Source: Gonapodya prolifera JEL478
Lineage: Eukaryota > Monoblepharomycota > Monoblepharidomycetes > Monoblepharidales > Gonapodyaceae
NCBI GenBank assembly: GCA_001574975.1
Contig: KQ965731.1
Span: 62,001-126,000 of the forward strand
DNA length: 64,000 bases
Reading direction: 5' to 3'
Part shown: positions 11,852 through 24,111 of the stretch, piece after piece
Layout: each line of letters starts with the position of its first letter
How positions within the stretch are numbered: position 1 is the first letter of the stretch
Notes under the pieces: model-generated
What the model was told of the DNA's origin: nothing
Database searches by the model: none
What the model saw: the letters and a program-made list of their open reading frames with translations, nothing else
Program-made: the position numbers and the translations under genes

Positions 11852-14457
11852 CTAAATGTCCCCAACCCGGTCTTCTTCAGCCGGTACGAATAATCTGTTT
11901 ACAATGACTTCGAAATTTTCACCTGTACCCCGAAGTCTCTTGAGCATTTCATCAACGAGCGCCGTGATGAGAAATACTACAGAGGGTCCCGCTTCTCCTT
12001 CAAGGAGGTAAAGTTCTTCGACAATGGTGCGCGATCGCTTCTCCATGTCGGCAATGTCAAGTCCCTCTTGCTGCATACGGAGTGCGGGGAAAAGGATAAT
12101 CACCGCGATCTGGCCGAGGCTGCATTTAAAAGACCAGTTTTAGTTGGGTTATATAGAGATATGCACGATCCGCACACTGCAAGCATATCACGTACAAGAA
12201 CGAGGACCAGGACGCGGGGCTTTTACGAAATCTCGATTCGCACGCCCTGAGCGTTTCCAGAATGTTTGACGCTTCAAAGGCGTGCGACACTGCGGTGACA
12301 AATGACGGGGAAGAGCACTGAACCACGTAAAAGGGTAGAGGTGCGGGGGGGAAGGGGGGGAAGTTAGATTTCTGGCATTGCGGCGAGTTCTTGCTCAAAT
12401 TTTAGAGCAACTCACCCAGGCCTCCAACGCTTCTTCTGCTTCCATCTTTGGAAAGCATTTCGAAGACCGCCACTCCACAGGGGTAAGCACCTCGTAACCA
12501 AAGGCAATCAGGGAGACCGTGGGCCCATGCAGAACTTGAAACGCAACGCGATCACTTGCATGAGAATGGGGCACGTCGAACAAAGTTACAGGGCCGCATA
12601 TATCTCACCGGTCCAAAGCGAGTGCCACGATATGACAAGAACCAGGTGTACGGGCAGATCATCAGCTCCTGCAATCTTTGCCCAGTCGTCACACCGTCGC
12701 TTCCACACGTGGAGGTCTTCCTCGATCTCCTCCCTTAGTGCCCTTACTCTCCGCTCTGGAGCGCCGTCGGGAGGCCGGAAGGGCAGCCAAGTTCGGGCGA
12801 GACAGTACCTAATGCCGGTCCCCACACACACACACATGGGAAATTTGGTTGTAGCGGGTTGGCAGCGCTGCACGGAAACGCACCGATGGAAGTCGACCAT
12901 GCGACCAAAGAGATACCCAAAAGACGAAAAGAGACAATTGAGGTCAAAGAACACACTGATGGACGCGTCCAGAGGATCTTTTGGGTTCGGGGGCGTGAGC
13001 AGTTCTCCAAGCGTCGGCATCGTCGTTCGCGTCGATGTGGGGTCTGCAGGCGCGTTCCATTCACTGCAAAAATTGTAACCGGTCCCGCATTCCACGACAC
13101 AAATCACTTCATAGTCGATGGTGCCGCGCTACAGGTCAAGATCTCACACACACGCACCTCAGCAACGAAGGAAACCTCGCCGTTCGCGCATCATCACTGC
13201 TCATGAGCTTTGGCATTTTCGTCGACGCCGCCTACGACATCCCCACCATCAACATCGGCCACACAGATTCGTTATCGATCATGCGTGAGTCGGATGCATT
13301 GTGGAATGCTCTGCTCACAACGGTTCCATCCATGGTCATGGCCATCCAGTACACCCGACGCGCGGTTTCTTGAAGGATCCACGGATCGTAGGCACCCATG
13401 GGACTGTTCAGAATGCGCGGGTCAAAGTCGTCAGAGTGAAGCCGCAGGTAAGTGACGCTGAAAGCCACGCGAGCTCGGAGGTAGTAGGCTTGGTCCCACT
13501 CGACAGCAGGGTGAACCTCGTAATTCCCGAATATAGCTGCGCATTCCAGAACTCACGAGCTTCCAATGTGACGCGAGCATCTCCGCATGCATCATGCCAA
13601 TGACGGTTTCAAGTGATGGCGACTCCCATTCTGCCCTGATGAGTCTCTGGAGGCGCGGGTAGAAAACGCGGCGGGCGGCGTTGCGGACTTCTGGGTCCTC
13701 GTGTGAGGCACCGGCAAAGGCGAGGGCGGAATAGGCGAGGATGGGGTTTTGCGCCGGAGAGGAGAGGAACGTGGAGCGGTGGATCAGCATGAGTTCAGGT
13801 TTGCGAACGAAGTAGCGTGTGATGAGGTTGTTCATTGTGGTCGATGATGGTGCCGGGGGGAGCTAGCGTAAGCGAGTGTGGAAATCAATGGGGTGAAAAC
13901 GGTTATTTGATCTTTGGTCCCCGATTCTGTCGAACTCACACCATCAAAGATTGTCACTTCACGGGGCAATACTGACATGGAGCTCAAAATACTATTGCTC
14001 AGGGATGCAATTGTCCGTTGTGCGAACACATGGGGTATGTTCACCGGCATTTGTCCTCCCATCTGCACCGAAAGATTTCAAGGCGATGATTTCGAGTCTC
14101 ATCAAGCGGGAGTCTTACAGCATGTGCTAACGACAAGGAAATGATGTCTTGGAAGTGAATGGCGAGTGGGTTGGAGGTGTGACTGCTCCCGACCGCGGCT
14201 GATCGCGGAGGTCTCGATTTTGTCGTTCGAAGGGGAGTGAACGTGCATGGGATGCTGATGCGGACGCAGCGCGCGCAGGGCTGGCGAGGAAGCGGAGATT
14301 AACGAGCAGCAGGAGTGCAGAGGCATGAAGGCGAGGCGAGACTCACTGCATCCGGCGATCCGTCGCAGTGGATCTTCCTCTTGACGCACGAATCACACGT
14401 CTGGCGAAGGCGCGGGCCTCGCACAGGCTGGACAAGCGGTGCCGGTTGCGCGGCCAT
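11852..14457 (-). CDS. Zn2Cys6 transcription factor with fungal-specific regulatory domain
   Basis: A fungal binuclear zinc-cluster regulator. The N-terminal cluster is split by an intron: exon 1 (ATG at 14457) gives TCDSCVKRKIHCDGSPDA, and the next exon continues PCARCVRISIPC, completing C-x2-C-x6-C...C-x2-C-x6-C. The fungal-specific middle homology region follows: an exon near 13510-13835 reads RKPELMLIHRSTFLS and NPILAYSALAFAGA, and one near 13230-13470 has PWILQETARRVYWMAMTMDG, typical of the family's 'RR-V-W/Y-W' helix. A later exon (about 12590-13100) carries a charged helix rich in E and R, and the C-terminal exon ends at about 11852. Target genes are not evident; the P450 on its 5' side is a possible but unproven target. 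Internal exon borders are approximate. Confidence 0.85.
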
Positions 14458-15033
14458 TCATATGTCTGCTGGGCTGCTTTGGTCCGCGCGTGAGGGTGGC
14501 GGCCGCAGCAGGAGCGAAGACCAAGTGTGAAAAAGTGTAGTATACATAGTGCACGCTACACTTTCAGTTTCATTTAAGACAGCGTTGTGTATCTAGGGTA
14601 AGGGTGCGATACAGGCGCTGCTTTTGCCGTTCCGTCCGGTCCTCACCACCTTCATTGGTTTGATGGTTTGCTGTTTTGGAGTGCACTCTGAATCAGTCGT
14701 ATAGACCACCAAAGCAGCAAGGTCTCAGGAGAAACACCAGATGCTACTTGTTCGTCATCTCATATGCGACGAAAGTGCTTGCAAAATAGTGTTGGGGCAT
14801 GCGGGGATTTACAAGCAGATGGGACCATGTCGCGAACAAGAAACGCAAGCGGCGCAAATGGATTCGGAGAATTGCACGTGAGAATTTGCTGGTATGGCTG
14901 CCTGTCGGAGGCGGACGGTAAAATCCAAGTTCCGATAAAATTCACCCAAAACCTTATCCTTTCTCGCGGTGCCGACTGTGACTCAAGCAATAAAGCTAAA
15001 GCCGATATAATACCTTGCTGCGAAGAAACCGCT
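14458..15033. promoter_or_regulatory. Divergent intergenic region between the zinc-cluster gene and the P450 gene
   Basis: A 576-bp gap between start codons pointing in opposite directions. No conserved gene is seen. An open frame reading into the P450 from 14764 is only the in-frame upstream extension of its first exon. Both promoters should lie here, which is the usual layout for a regulator and its target, but no operator-like palindrome stood out. Confidence 0.4.
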
Positions 15034-17242
15034 ATGGAACTCGCAACCCTCGCTCTCTGGATCGCCGGCGCCGTTTTGTTTTGGCAGCTGTGAGCGGACT
15101 GTGTCTGCATCCCAATCGCCCTTGATGGGCATCTAGACATCAAGACATCTTCCTCGTCGATAGGTACCGCTGGGCATTCATCGACTGCTACAATGACTCG
15201 TGCGTCAACATCCCCGTCATACCACTCATCACGATGCCTGGAATCTTCAATGTCACTCGGGTAAGTCTTTCATTGTCGGCTCTGCGACAACCGTTGCAAG
15301 TCTGATTCCAACACCTCACAGGCTGCGGAAGCCAACCTCGAAGTTGTGAGGAAGCATGGCCCCGTAAGAATTCTGTTTTTTTGTCGCATCCTCGCCTCGG
15401 CTTCGCGTACTCATATGGGACAATCGTTGCCAGCTCCTACGATTTGTCAACGTCTTCAACCCCATGCGGCGAACAATCCTCATCGCGGACTCGGCGCTGC
15501 TCAAAGAAATCTACGTCGGAAAGGACTGGGAGAAGTGGGAACGCGGACACGAAGTTCTGAAGCGGTCGCAGATTTTCGCAGGCGGGCTCATTCTCATGCA
15601 CAACGATGAGCGGTGGCGAGGTGCCAGAGAGCTTTTTGGGCGTGCACTCACGAACGTCGCGCTGCGCTCGTATTGGCCCATTATCAAAGGTGCAGACCGA
15701 CGATTTTAGCCTCGATACTGACATGGACCTGATGGTTTTGATCCACCCTACCTTTCAGGAAACATTTCCACTTTCATGGAGGTGATCTCGGAGCACAACA
15801 AGGTTCACGGTGAGGTGGATCTGCAGGAGTACTTCACAAAGTTCACGTTCGACACGATTGTCAGACTGGTGGGTGCCAGCTTCCGAGACGTGCGACGTCA
15901 CCACCGCATCTCACAGAGTCTTTGCAGACCTTTGGCGAGGATATTCAAACAATGCGTGGCGGCGAAAATCTGAAATATATCAAAGCATGGTGAGCCCCGA
16001 GTTGTCTACGACATTTCCTTCATTCCGCAAATCTCATATTGGCATATGGCAGGGATGATCTTCTCGGCTCAGCCGGAATCGCCACCCTCCTTGAGATGTT
16101 TGCCGGACAGTGGGCGGCCTCGCGCCTGGACAAGAAGTGGGTGTGCTCAAACGAGGCCCATTACTCTCTTTATGCTGACAAATTTGTCTCCGCGTGCAAT
16201 ACAGGATTCGCGCTGCCGAAGACGTGCTCCACTCTCTCATTCGCGCCAATATCGAGAGACGTAACAAGGGGATTGATCTCGACAGGAGCTCCATCTTCGA
16301 CATCGCCTACGAGAGCGGAAAAGTGCCCGATTTCATGGACGAGCCCGAGATGACCAAGCAACTCATGACGATGCTGTTCGGGTGGGTGGAGAAAGATCCA
16401 TCATTAAGCTTTTATCTGTCCTCTAAACGCCATTGCTTCCAGTGGACATGATACCACAGCCAGTATGTTGGGTTTCTTGGCGGGTCACTTGGCTGAAAAT
16501 CAGGAATGGCAGGACCGCATCCGTATGGAGATCATTGATGCGATGGGAACAGACGCCGAGCTGAACTTGGATAAATTGGAGGGATTGAAGGTACGCCTGT
16601 TTCTTTGGCGAATGTTGGACCAATCCTTACTTCTCTTCATGGATACTGTCAGTGTCTCAACGCAGCCATCAAGGTGAGGAAATTGTGCTCGCCTCTCCCG
16701 CCCTCGTTTCTCACGTCGACTCTGCCCTCTCCAGGAAACTCTCCGCCTGTACCCCGCCGCCGTCAACGGCGCGCACCGGATGGCGACCGAGGACTGGGAC
16801 TACACGTACACGGGCACGGACGGGCAGACCAAGCTGATCCGCCTCAAGTCCAACGATTTCATCCTGAACGCCATCTTTGCGTCGCAGCGGTACGCGCCCA
16901 ACTGGTCCAAGCGGCACCCGAGCGCGATGGACGAGTGGAACCCGCAGTGGTTCTTGGACGACCTCAATGGAGGTGGGAACACGGCGTTCTCTCAAGCGCC
17001 ATTCGGTGGTGGCGCCAGAAAGTGTCTCGGCGAGAAGCTTGCGTACCTTGAGGGGAGAACGATTGTCAGCGAGCTCCTGCGAAATTACAAGATCGTTCCG
17101 GTGAAGGGGTGGAAGGTGTGTAAAGAGGTTCTCAGTCAACATTTATGGCCAAGGCTGACGTTTTGTGTCCCAGCTGAAAACATTCCAGCCCAGTATGCTC
17201 TCGACCGCTGGAGTTCGAGTTCACCTTGTTCCCCTCAGCTGA
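15034..17242 (+). CDS. Cytochrome P450 monooxygenase (intact copy)
   Basis: A microsomal-type P450 of unassigned CYP family. Exon 1 (15034-15089) encodes a hydrophobic N-terminal anchor (MELATLALWIAGAVLFWQL). Later short exons give the proline-containing hinge and the substrate-recognition core. The I-helix oxygen-binding motif is SGHDTTAS near 16443, the K-helix ExxR is QETLRLYP near 16735, and the heme loop is FGGGARKCLG near 17000-17030 with its Cys thiolate ligand. The last exon ends VHLVPLS at 17242. All landmarks of a functional enzyme are present and the splice sites close in frame where checked. Two features recur in its tandem copy: the odd YTGTDGQT loop between ExxR and heme, and the exon layout. 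The substrate is unknown. Confidence 0.88.
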
Positions 17243-17758
17243 AGATGATCGATTCTTCAGTTGTGGGGTGTTTCTATTTTTTGATAGATAGCATTTGTGC
17301 AACTTAGACGTTCGTTTGTAGCATTTGAAGTAGCATTCGGAAATGATTCTTTATGAACACCATTCTACACGCAGACGGACGTAAACACCAAGGAGAATTT
17401 GTCACTCCAACCGTTATTAAGGAGTTGACGCACAGCTGCACCAATTCCGAATTGCCTAGCACACCAAGTTGGGCAGCCTTGAGAAGAAACTGCTCAGGTT
17501 GGGAACCACGTCTATAGACAAGGAAACAGGCAATGACGCTGAGTCCCGTGCAAAAATGATGACGCTTAATCGGGTAAATGTTTCGCCATTTCTGGTGCAC
17601 CCTTGGGTCGCGAACCTCTGAACCTGCCGACCCCGGCCTCACTATGATCACCTGGTTGCAGGGCGGTGGAGTGGGAGAAAATCGGTTGCAAGTGCCGAAT
17701 CCTTTTGCAACTGTGACTCAAGAACACCGCAGTCTCCTACCTTCGCCCGAAGTACATC
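17243..17758 (-). pseudogene. Relic of the 3' end of a PEX11-like gene
   Basis: Between the two P450 copies, about 17410-17550 matches the 3' end of the PEX11-like gene at about 20140-20270. Shared blocks include GGAGTTGA-CGCACAGCTGCACC-like and GAGAAGA-ACTCAGG-like strings in the same order. On the minus strand the relic reads ACFLVYRRGSQPEQFLLK, aligning with ACFLPLTIHWSRPELSLL of the complete gene. No upstream PEX11 exon remains. It is best read as the truncated tail of the duplicated unit. The other sequence in this gap serves as the leader of the downstream P450 copy. Confidence 0.65.
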
Positions 17759-19940
17759 ATGGAACTTGCAACGATCGTGCTGTGGATTGCCGACGCGGTA
17801 CTGCGCTGGCAGCTGTGAGCGCGTACTTGCCTATCGTTTCAATGAATGCGATTATGTCATCACTTGCTTCGCTAGTTACCGCTGGGCGTTCATCGACTGC
17901 TACAATGACTCCTGCGTCAACATCCCCATCATGTCACTCATCACCAGTCCTGGGATCTCCAACGTCAAACGGGTACATATCTAATACAATGTCGAATCCT
18001 CAACCGTTTCACACTTCTGATTCCAGGTCCTGCTCAGGCTGCGGAAGCAAATCTCGAACTTATTCGGAAGCATGGACCCGTAAGAATTATTTTCTCCGCT
18101 GATCCCTCACTTCATGACCTCATGCTGGGACACATGTTGTCAGCTCATACGATTCATCAACGTTTTCAATCCAACCAAGAAAACAATCCTCATCGCGGAC
18201 TCGGCTCTACTGAAAGAAATCTATGTGTGAAAGGACTGGGAGAAGTGGGAACGGGGGCATCCAAATCAGAAGCGGTCTCAGATTTTTGCTAGTGGCGTCA
18301 TTCTGATGCACAATGATGAACGCTGGCGAGCTGCCCGAGATCATTTCGGGAATAGCGCTTACAAACGTCGCCTTGCGTTCGTACTGGCCCATTATCAAAG
18401 GTGAAGACCGAACGATTTTAGTCTCGATATTGACATGGACCTGATGGTATTCTTGCACCTCTCAGGAACATTTCCACATTTATGGAGGTAGTTGCGGAGC
18501 ACAACAAGGTTCACGGTGAGGTCGATTTGCAGGAATACTTCACAAAGTTCACGTTCGACACGATTGTCAGACTAGAGAGTGCTGTTTGCCCGAGACGTGG
18601 GAACTTCACCGCTCATCTCACAGAGTCTTAAAAGACCTTTGGTGAGGATATCAAAACTATGCGTGGCGGAGACAATCTGAAATACATCAAAGCATGGTGC
18701 GTTCTGGGCTGTCTGGGGCGCTTTCTTTGTGCCTCATATCTCGAACCGGCAGGGATGATCTTCTCGGTTCAGCGGGACTTGCAACACTCCTCGAACTGCT
18801 CGCCGGACAGTGGGCGGCCTCGCGTTTGGACGAGAAGTGGGTGCGCTCAAGGAGGCCGCATCCACCACTGCGTTAATGTTCTGGTTTCTGGGTGCAGTTT
18901 AGGATTCATGCCGCCGAAGACGTCCTGCACTCCCTCATTCGCGCGAATATCGAGAGACGTAAAAGAGGCATCGATCTCGACAGGAGCTCCATTTTCGACA
19001 TCACGTACGAGAGTGGTTAAGTACCGGATTTCATGGACGAGCCGGAAATGATCAAACAGCTCATGACAATGCTTTTTGGGTGGGTGGAGGGATATACATC
19101 ATTACGCTACTACCTGCGCCCTAAGCGCCGTTGCTCTTGCAGTGGGCACGATACAACGGCCAGTATGCTGGGTTTCTTGGGGGGTCACCTGGCTCAAAAT
19201 CAAGAATGGCAGGAACGCATCCGCAAGGAGGTTATTGACACGATGGGCAGAGACGCAGAATTGAACTTGGATAAATTGGAGGGTTGAAGGTACGCCGGTT
19301 TCTTTAGCAGTTGATGGACCGATCCCTGACTGTTTTATTCACACGTGGCAGCGTCTCAATGCAGCCATCAAGGTCAGAAGTTTATGTTTGCAGCGAACCA
19401 TCTCGTGTCTCACGTCATCTCCCCAAACTTCAGGAAACTCTCCGTCTGTACCCTGCCGCCGTCAATGGAGCGCAATGCATGGCGACAGAGGACTGGGACT
19501 ACACCTACACCGGCACTGACGGACAGACCAAGCTCATCCTTTTCAAAGCAAATGATTTCATTCATAACGGGATCTTCGCCTCCCAGCGGTACGCACCCAA
19601 CTGGACAAAGCGAGACCCGAACTCAATAGACGAGTGGAACCCGCAGTGGTTCTTGGACGATGTCAATGGAGGTGGTAACACGGCGTTCTCTCAAGCGCCC
19701 TTCGGTGGTGGCGCCAGAAAGTGTCTCGGGGAAAAGCTTGCTTACCTTGAAGGGAGAACGATTCTCAGCGAACTCCTGCGGAAGTACAAGATCGTTCCGG
19801 CGGAAGGGTGGAAGGTGTGTCTGACAATTCTCTGCCAACGTCCTTCGCAAACCTCACGAGTCATGTCCCAGCTGAAAACTTTCCAGCCTATCATGCTCTC
19901 GACCGCTGGAGTGCGTGTCCATTTCGTTCCCCTCAGCTGA
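17759..19940 (+). pseudogene. Decayed tandem copy of the cytochrome P450
   Basis: This copy follows the intact P450 exon by exon, from the membrane anchor (MELATIVLWIADAVLRWQL) to the same C-terminal VHFVPLS end at 19940. It still has SGHDTTAS-like (19140), QETLRLYP and FGGGARKCLG coding. Visible lesions in this host gene include a TGA where the parent has GGA after KEIYV (about 18228), an in-frame TAA in place of a lysine codon after YESG (19018-19020), a shifted frame around 18340-18370 and a one-base loss just before the exon end near 19284. At least four breaks make a full-length enzyme impossible. The remaining similarity is high, suggesting a fairly recent duplication followed by loss of constraint. 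Confidence 0.85.
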
Positions 19941-20115
19941 AGATGTGGAAGTTTATTCTATTCTACCTAATAAAAGTTCCTCTGTTTGCAATATGATTTT
20001 GGACACCAAAAAGTCGGACGATAAAAAAGGAGCAAGCTTAATTTTCATGACGGTGAGCACTATCTAGAAGCACACCGTCGTGAGTACAACCGGGAGTGTT
20101 CCTAAATTTATATAA

Positions 20116-21442
20116 TCAAGCCGTGGCACCCCACGCTTTCAGGAGTTGAAGCACAGCTGCACCCGTTCCAAGAGCCCCAACTTGAACATCCGTGAGAAGA
20201 GACAACTCAGGTCGAGACCAGTGAATGGTGAGGGGAAGGAAGCACGCGTTGATGGCGAAGTTCATCTGCCACGCCTGAAGGAGGAGGATGTGGGAAACAT
20301 AATGAAAATCAGGATTTGCTCAAAGTCGCTTAGTCGTGCGTTTTGACATACCGTAACATCTCCTCTCATTTTGACCCTCGCCTTCTCAACCTCTTCTGGT
20401 CCCTGGTCACTCTTCCGCGCTGCAAGTTGCCTTTGACGAGCGCGCAGAACGCGCCATTCCTCAGCGAGGTGGAAAAAGTAGAGGATCACGTAGAGTGCCC
20501 AGAAGCGGACGGACAGGAGAGAACACTGGGCGGCTGTCGACTATGGGAGTGTTTGGGAAAGCTCAATGTCAAAGAGTTGTTTCACAAGAAACGGCAAGCG
20601 AAAATTGGACTAATTTTCATACAACGTACCACCCGAAGGTATCCGAAGTCGATGTCATATGAACATACAATCACTTACAGGGTCCATTTTGATTACACCC
20701 TTCTCTCCAAGCCACGCCGCGTGCTCGAGGGGGAAATAGAAGAACATGCAAATGTTCTGAAGCCGACCGAGGTGGAGAAGACGACGGTTGCTGGGAGGAT
20801 TCTTGGTGGGAAGAAACGTCAGAAGTGCATTTCAAATGAAGGGGACGGGTCGCGAAAGTCCGATACTTCATCCAGATTCTAGTGTGGTTGCCTCAGGTGA
20901 TTTCCAGGCTCCGTTCCAATTTGCACCGCGTCTTCGAGTCCACCTGTAGTCCAGAGTGCGGTGGGGCAAAACGTCACTCACGTTTTCAAGGTATATCGAG
21001 TACTGTATCATCGGGAGGAGTCCGTAGTATCTGAGGACATATCTGACATCTGAAAGGGGAGTGCACAGGTTCTCAAGAGATCGGAGGACTTCAAGAGCTT
21101 GCGGGTTTCGAGAGAGTGCTGGATTACGATTTACAAAGAATGCTACAAGTTTCGAAGCGTATATGACGGTCTGGTCGGAGCAATCAATAGTTGGAACTCC
21201 TCAAATGGCTTTTCAACGGCGACGCCGCAATTTCAAATGCGAGCCACTCACCATGAGGACTTTGTCGGTTCCCGACACCGTGCTCAGAAGCCGGACTGAT
21301 GTGGAGACGAGGTCGTCAAGGATGTTGTTGCCATCGGATGAGAAGCTTCGGAAACGGTCGGGGCCAGCTACGACGCACCTGAGTGATCGAGCGTCGGTGA
21401 AGGGCGCAGAATTGAGGCAAAGATTGTAGGTGGAGAAGGCAT
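20116..21442 (-). CDS. PEX11-like peroxisomal membrane protein
   Basis: PEX11 proteins remodel the peroxisomal membrane during proliferation. Exon 1 (ATG at 21442) gives MPSPPTIFASILRPSPTLDHS; splicing to a CAG acceptor restores VRLLSTVSGTDKVLM, the family's N-terminal signature. The next exon reads TVIYASKLVAFFVNRN, then LSDVRYVLRYYGLLPMIQYS, which fits the family's amphipathic helix and 'S-D-x-R...L-R...G-L' block. A later exon has a membrane segment (LSVRFWALYVILYFFHLAEEW) with a charged helix. The last exon ends with QVGALGTGAAVLQLLKAW. It is convergent with the P450 pseudogene and only 175 bp from it. Its 3' end is duplicated at 17410-17550. Confidence 0.75.
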
Positions 21443-21796
21443 CGCCGGGAATGAATTGCCAAGTGGTAATGATTGGGAGTTCGCAGGTTGTTGTTATGTG
21501 CTTGACTCACTCAAAACTGACATGCTGATGAAGGCAGCCACACGTCAGCTACACAATAATATTTCCCAACAGTCCACCCGTCCTTGGGTCACCATCCTTG
21601 ACGTTCCATTAATCAGTTAGCAAGCCAAATATAATTGCCTTTGCTTAGTGGGCATGGAACTAGATTTTGTTTCGAAGAATCAGAACTCGTTAGCTCGCTC
21701 ACAAATGTTTCACGGTTCCACTGACAACGGCTGAAGTATCTCAAAGTGCTGGAACCCACAAGCGCGGCAAAAACCGTTTAGCCTTACATCAATTCA
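21443..21796. other. Intergenic region between divergent PEX11-like and prefoldin genes
   Basis: A 354-bp gap between divergent starts. It is AT-rich relative to the genes and has no convincing coding frame or repeat. It presumably holds both promoters. Confidence 0.5.
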
Positions 21797-22740
21797 ATGT
21801 CTGTTCAAATGGTACGGCGACGATTGCGTGCGCATCGCAGTCGGAAACGTGAAATTCATTTTGAGTTGCCTCTCCCATCGCACCGACCTGGCACCAGCTC
21901 AAGGAAGGGGAGGACGCCGACATAGAGGTTTCTCGCGAAGACCAGAACAACATAAACACGTTCTCTAAGCTGAATGCAAGGGTGGAGTTTATCGAGGAAC
22001 AACTGGAGGAAAAGAAGGTATGCTGTACTTTCGGCTGTGGAGCATTCTGGGAACAATCAGTCGAGCCTGGAGCTGTAGATGTGACAAAAGGTTCCATTGG
22101 AGAGTATGTCAGCTATCACGGCATCACAGCACCGCCATTTACATGGTGGCCGGCAGAACCTCGTTTGATTATGTGGTACGCTGGAGAACTCTCCGCGATT
22201 TTGATTGCTTCGTTCACCACACCTCAACGTTTTCTTCTGTTTGCCCTTCTGTGCCTTTAATAGAAGGAGAAAGAATACCTTGATGACCTCACGACTGAGC
22301 TGGAACTCGCCGATGAAGACGAACCCGTAAAGTAAGATTTTCGATACCCTCTTGGTCACGCCCCACCTAACTGGGCTTTGGAACATTCACCGGTGCATTT
22401 CCACCGAAAAGATTCCGCCTCGCAGATGCGTTCCTCAATCTGTCCATTCCCCACGCGCGACGACGCCTCGAACGAATGGCAAGTGGTCTGGACAAAGAAA
22501 TCGCGGATCTGGAGCGTGACGCTGGTAAATGGAGGGAACAAATGACGGAGTTGAAGGCAGTGCTATATGGAAGGTTCGGAAAGGTGGGTTATGACGTGAA
22601 CTGGACGGCCTCTGTTGAACTATTCAGGGCCACAGTGCACCAGTCATGGTGCTTTGGGAGGGCTCTGGGGGAGGCTGGTGGCGTCGTGGAAAGCAACTAA
22701 CACGTCCTCACGTCTTCAGTCAATAAATCTGGAAAAGTGA
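21797..22740 (+). CDS. PFD4: Prefoldin subunit 4
   Basis: A beta-class subunit of the hexameric prefoldin chaperone, which hands nascent actin and tubulin to the CCT chaperonin. Five exons close exactly in frame: 21797-21811, 21898-22017, 22264-22331, 22412-22583 and 22720-22740, giving 131 residues. The sequence has EVSREDQNNINTFSKLNAR at the start of the first coiled coil, LTTELELADEDEPVKFRLAD across the hairpin, and the family's closing signature LKAVLYGRFGKSINLEK. Exon 1 encodes only five residues (MSVQM) and the last exon only six plus stop, so an exon-by-exon search would easily miss both ends. The N-terminal start agrees with fungal orthologues in length. Confidence is high. Confidence 0.93.
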
Positions 22741-22836
22741 TCCATCTCCAACAGACCTTCGGCGACCCCTTGATTTCGTTCGGTTCGCATTTGGAAGTAC
22801 CATTGAAATTATTCACAAAAAGTTAACAAAGATGAA

Positions 22837-24111
22837 TCACTCTGATCCCAACCGGTACCCCGTACCGGCAAAGGAGTAGCTACTTCCCTCCGCCGTTGGT
22901 CTTCGGACGGGACCCGAAAAACCACCCACCCCCCCACTTCGCGCACCCCCAACACTTCCTTGCACTCCCCCCATAGTCGCTGGTGTACCACCACCACCAC
23001 CACCGGCAGGTCGCGGAGGAGCAGGAGGGAACCACGCGGAGACAAACGCTGGTGTCACAATCACTCTACGCCCTCCTGGAGAGTCTGGATACACGCGATC
23101 GAGGAAGTAGTATGCGTGCGCTACGACAAGTCCTGCGAGCTTTGTCCAGGGGAATTGTCCCACAGTGAGAAAATCCATGGCGAGGAGGGCCCATGGGAAG
23201 TAAAGCGCCTGCACAACAGAAGCTCAATTACTGTTCGCTGTGCGAGAAGAAGTGATGTGTACTAACCTTGAATTGAATGCCAAACATAAAGCTAACCCGT
23301 TTTTCCTGATTGAATATTGACCAAATATACTGGTGACGACAACCATCAGCTCTGATATGACCACGACACAGCACGAAAGAACTCACGATGATGGCCATGC
23401 TAAGACCCTCGGAAAGAAGGTAGAATGGAACAAGAAGACCAGGAATCTAGGGTGATTGAGTCAGTTGAATTGGTTCAATCGGAATCAAGAACGAGAAGTC
23501 CATCTTCTTCGCTCCCACGCATATCACCTCGGTTCATGGCACACAGGTGACCACCACTTTAACCACCCATATTTCACATTAGGTCAATGAGGAGAGCCGC
23601 CAAGTGTTCCGAACCGCACAAAGTGTTTCAATCTTTCCAAAGAATACTCACAAGCATCCCCCCCATGCTCAGGAGAAGGAACCAGGCGTAGTCTGCCGGT
23701 CTACTTGCGAAAAGCTCCGTCTCCAGTTCGAGCGAGGTTTTGTACAGAAAGTATAAGTTGACAAGGAAGTTGAACCCGAGCTTGTCGAAGAAGAATGGTG
23801 TTACGACTCGCCAAAGTTGGAGACGTCGAAGGAGAGCTTCGCGCTCGAGAATCAAGTTGTAGGGCGAGACGATACCGAGATTTCCAGCAAGGGTTACCCC
23901 TAGTTCGAAATGATCATGATCATTCTTCACGTTTCCATTGAACTCCCATGTACTGTGCTTCCTTTTACTCTCCCCCGTTCATCCGCAGTAGAAAAGACTT
24001 CCACGCACCTGCATATAGCGCAACCAGTGTCCGTGTAACCACCGGCAGAGACAGAAACCATTCTCGGGCTTCTGTGAAGGCATTAGACTGCGCTGGCTGC
24101 GGGCGATTCAT
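22837..24111 (-). CDS. Derlin (DER1-like) ER membrane protein
   Basis: Derlins are rhomboid pseudoproteases of the ER membrane that help retrotranslocate misfolded proteins (ERAD). Five exons were traced. Exon 1 starts at 24111 (MNRPQPAQSNAFTEAREWFL, then LPVVTRTL). The second has NLGIVSPYNLILE, LWRVVTPFFF and FLVNLYFLYKTSLELE, all strong derlin blocks. A short exon near 23392-23448 gives IPGLLVPFYLLSEGLSMAII, another YIWSIFNQEKRVSFMFGIQF. The last has LYFPWALLAMDFLTVGQFPW and GLVVAHAYYFLDRVYPD. The C-terminal tail after the last helix is Gly/Pro-rich and ends GTGYRLGSE. The start was set at the ATG directly before the conserved amphipathic N-terminus. Confidence 0.92.

Noticed and set aside
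20343-20882. 179-codon plus-strand open frame
   Set aside because: It is antisense to PEX11-like exons whose translation matches a known family; the antisense product has no recognisable feature.
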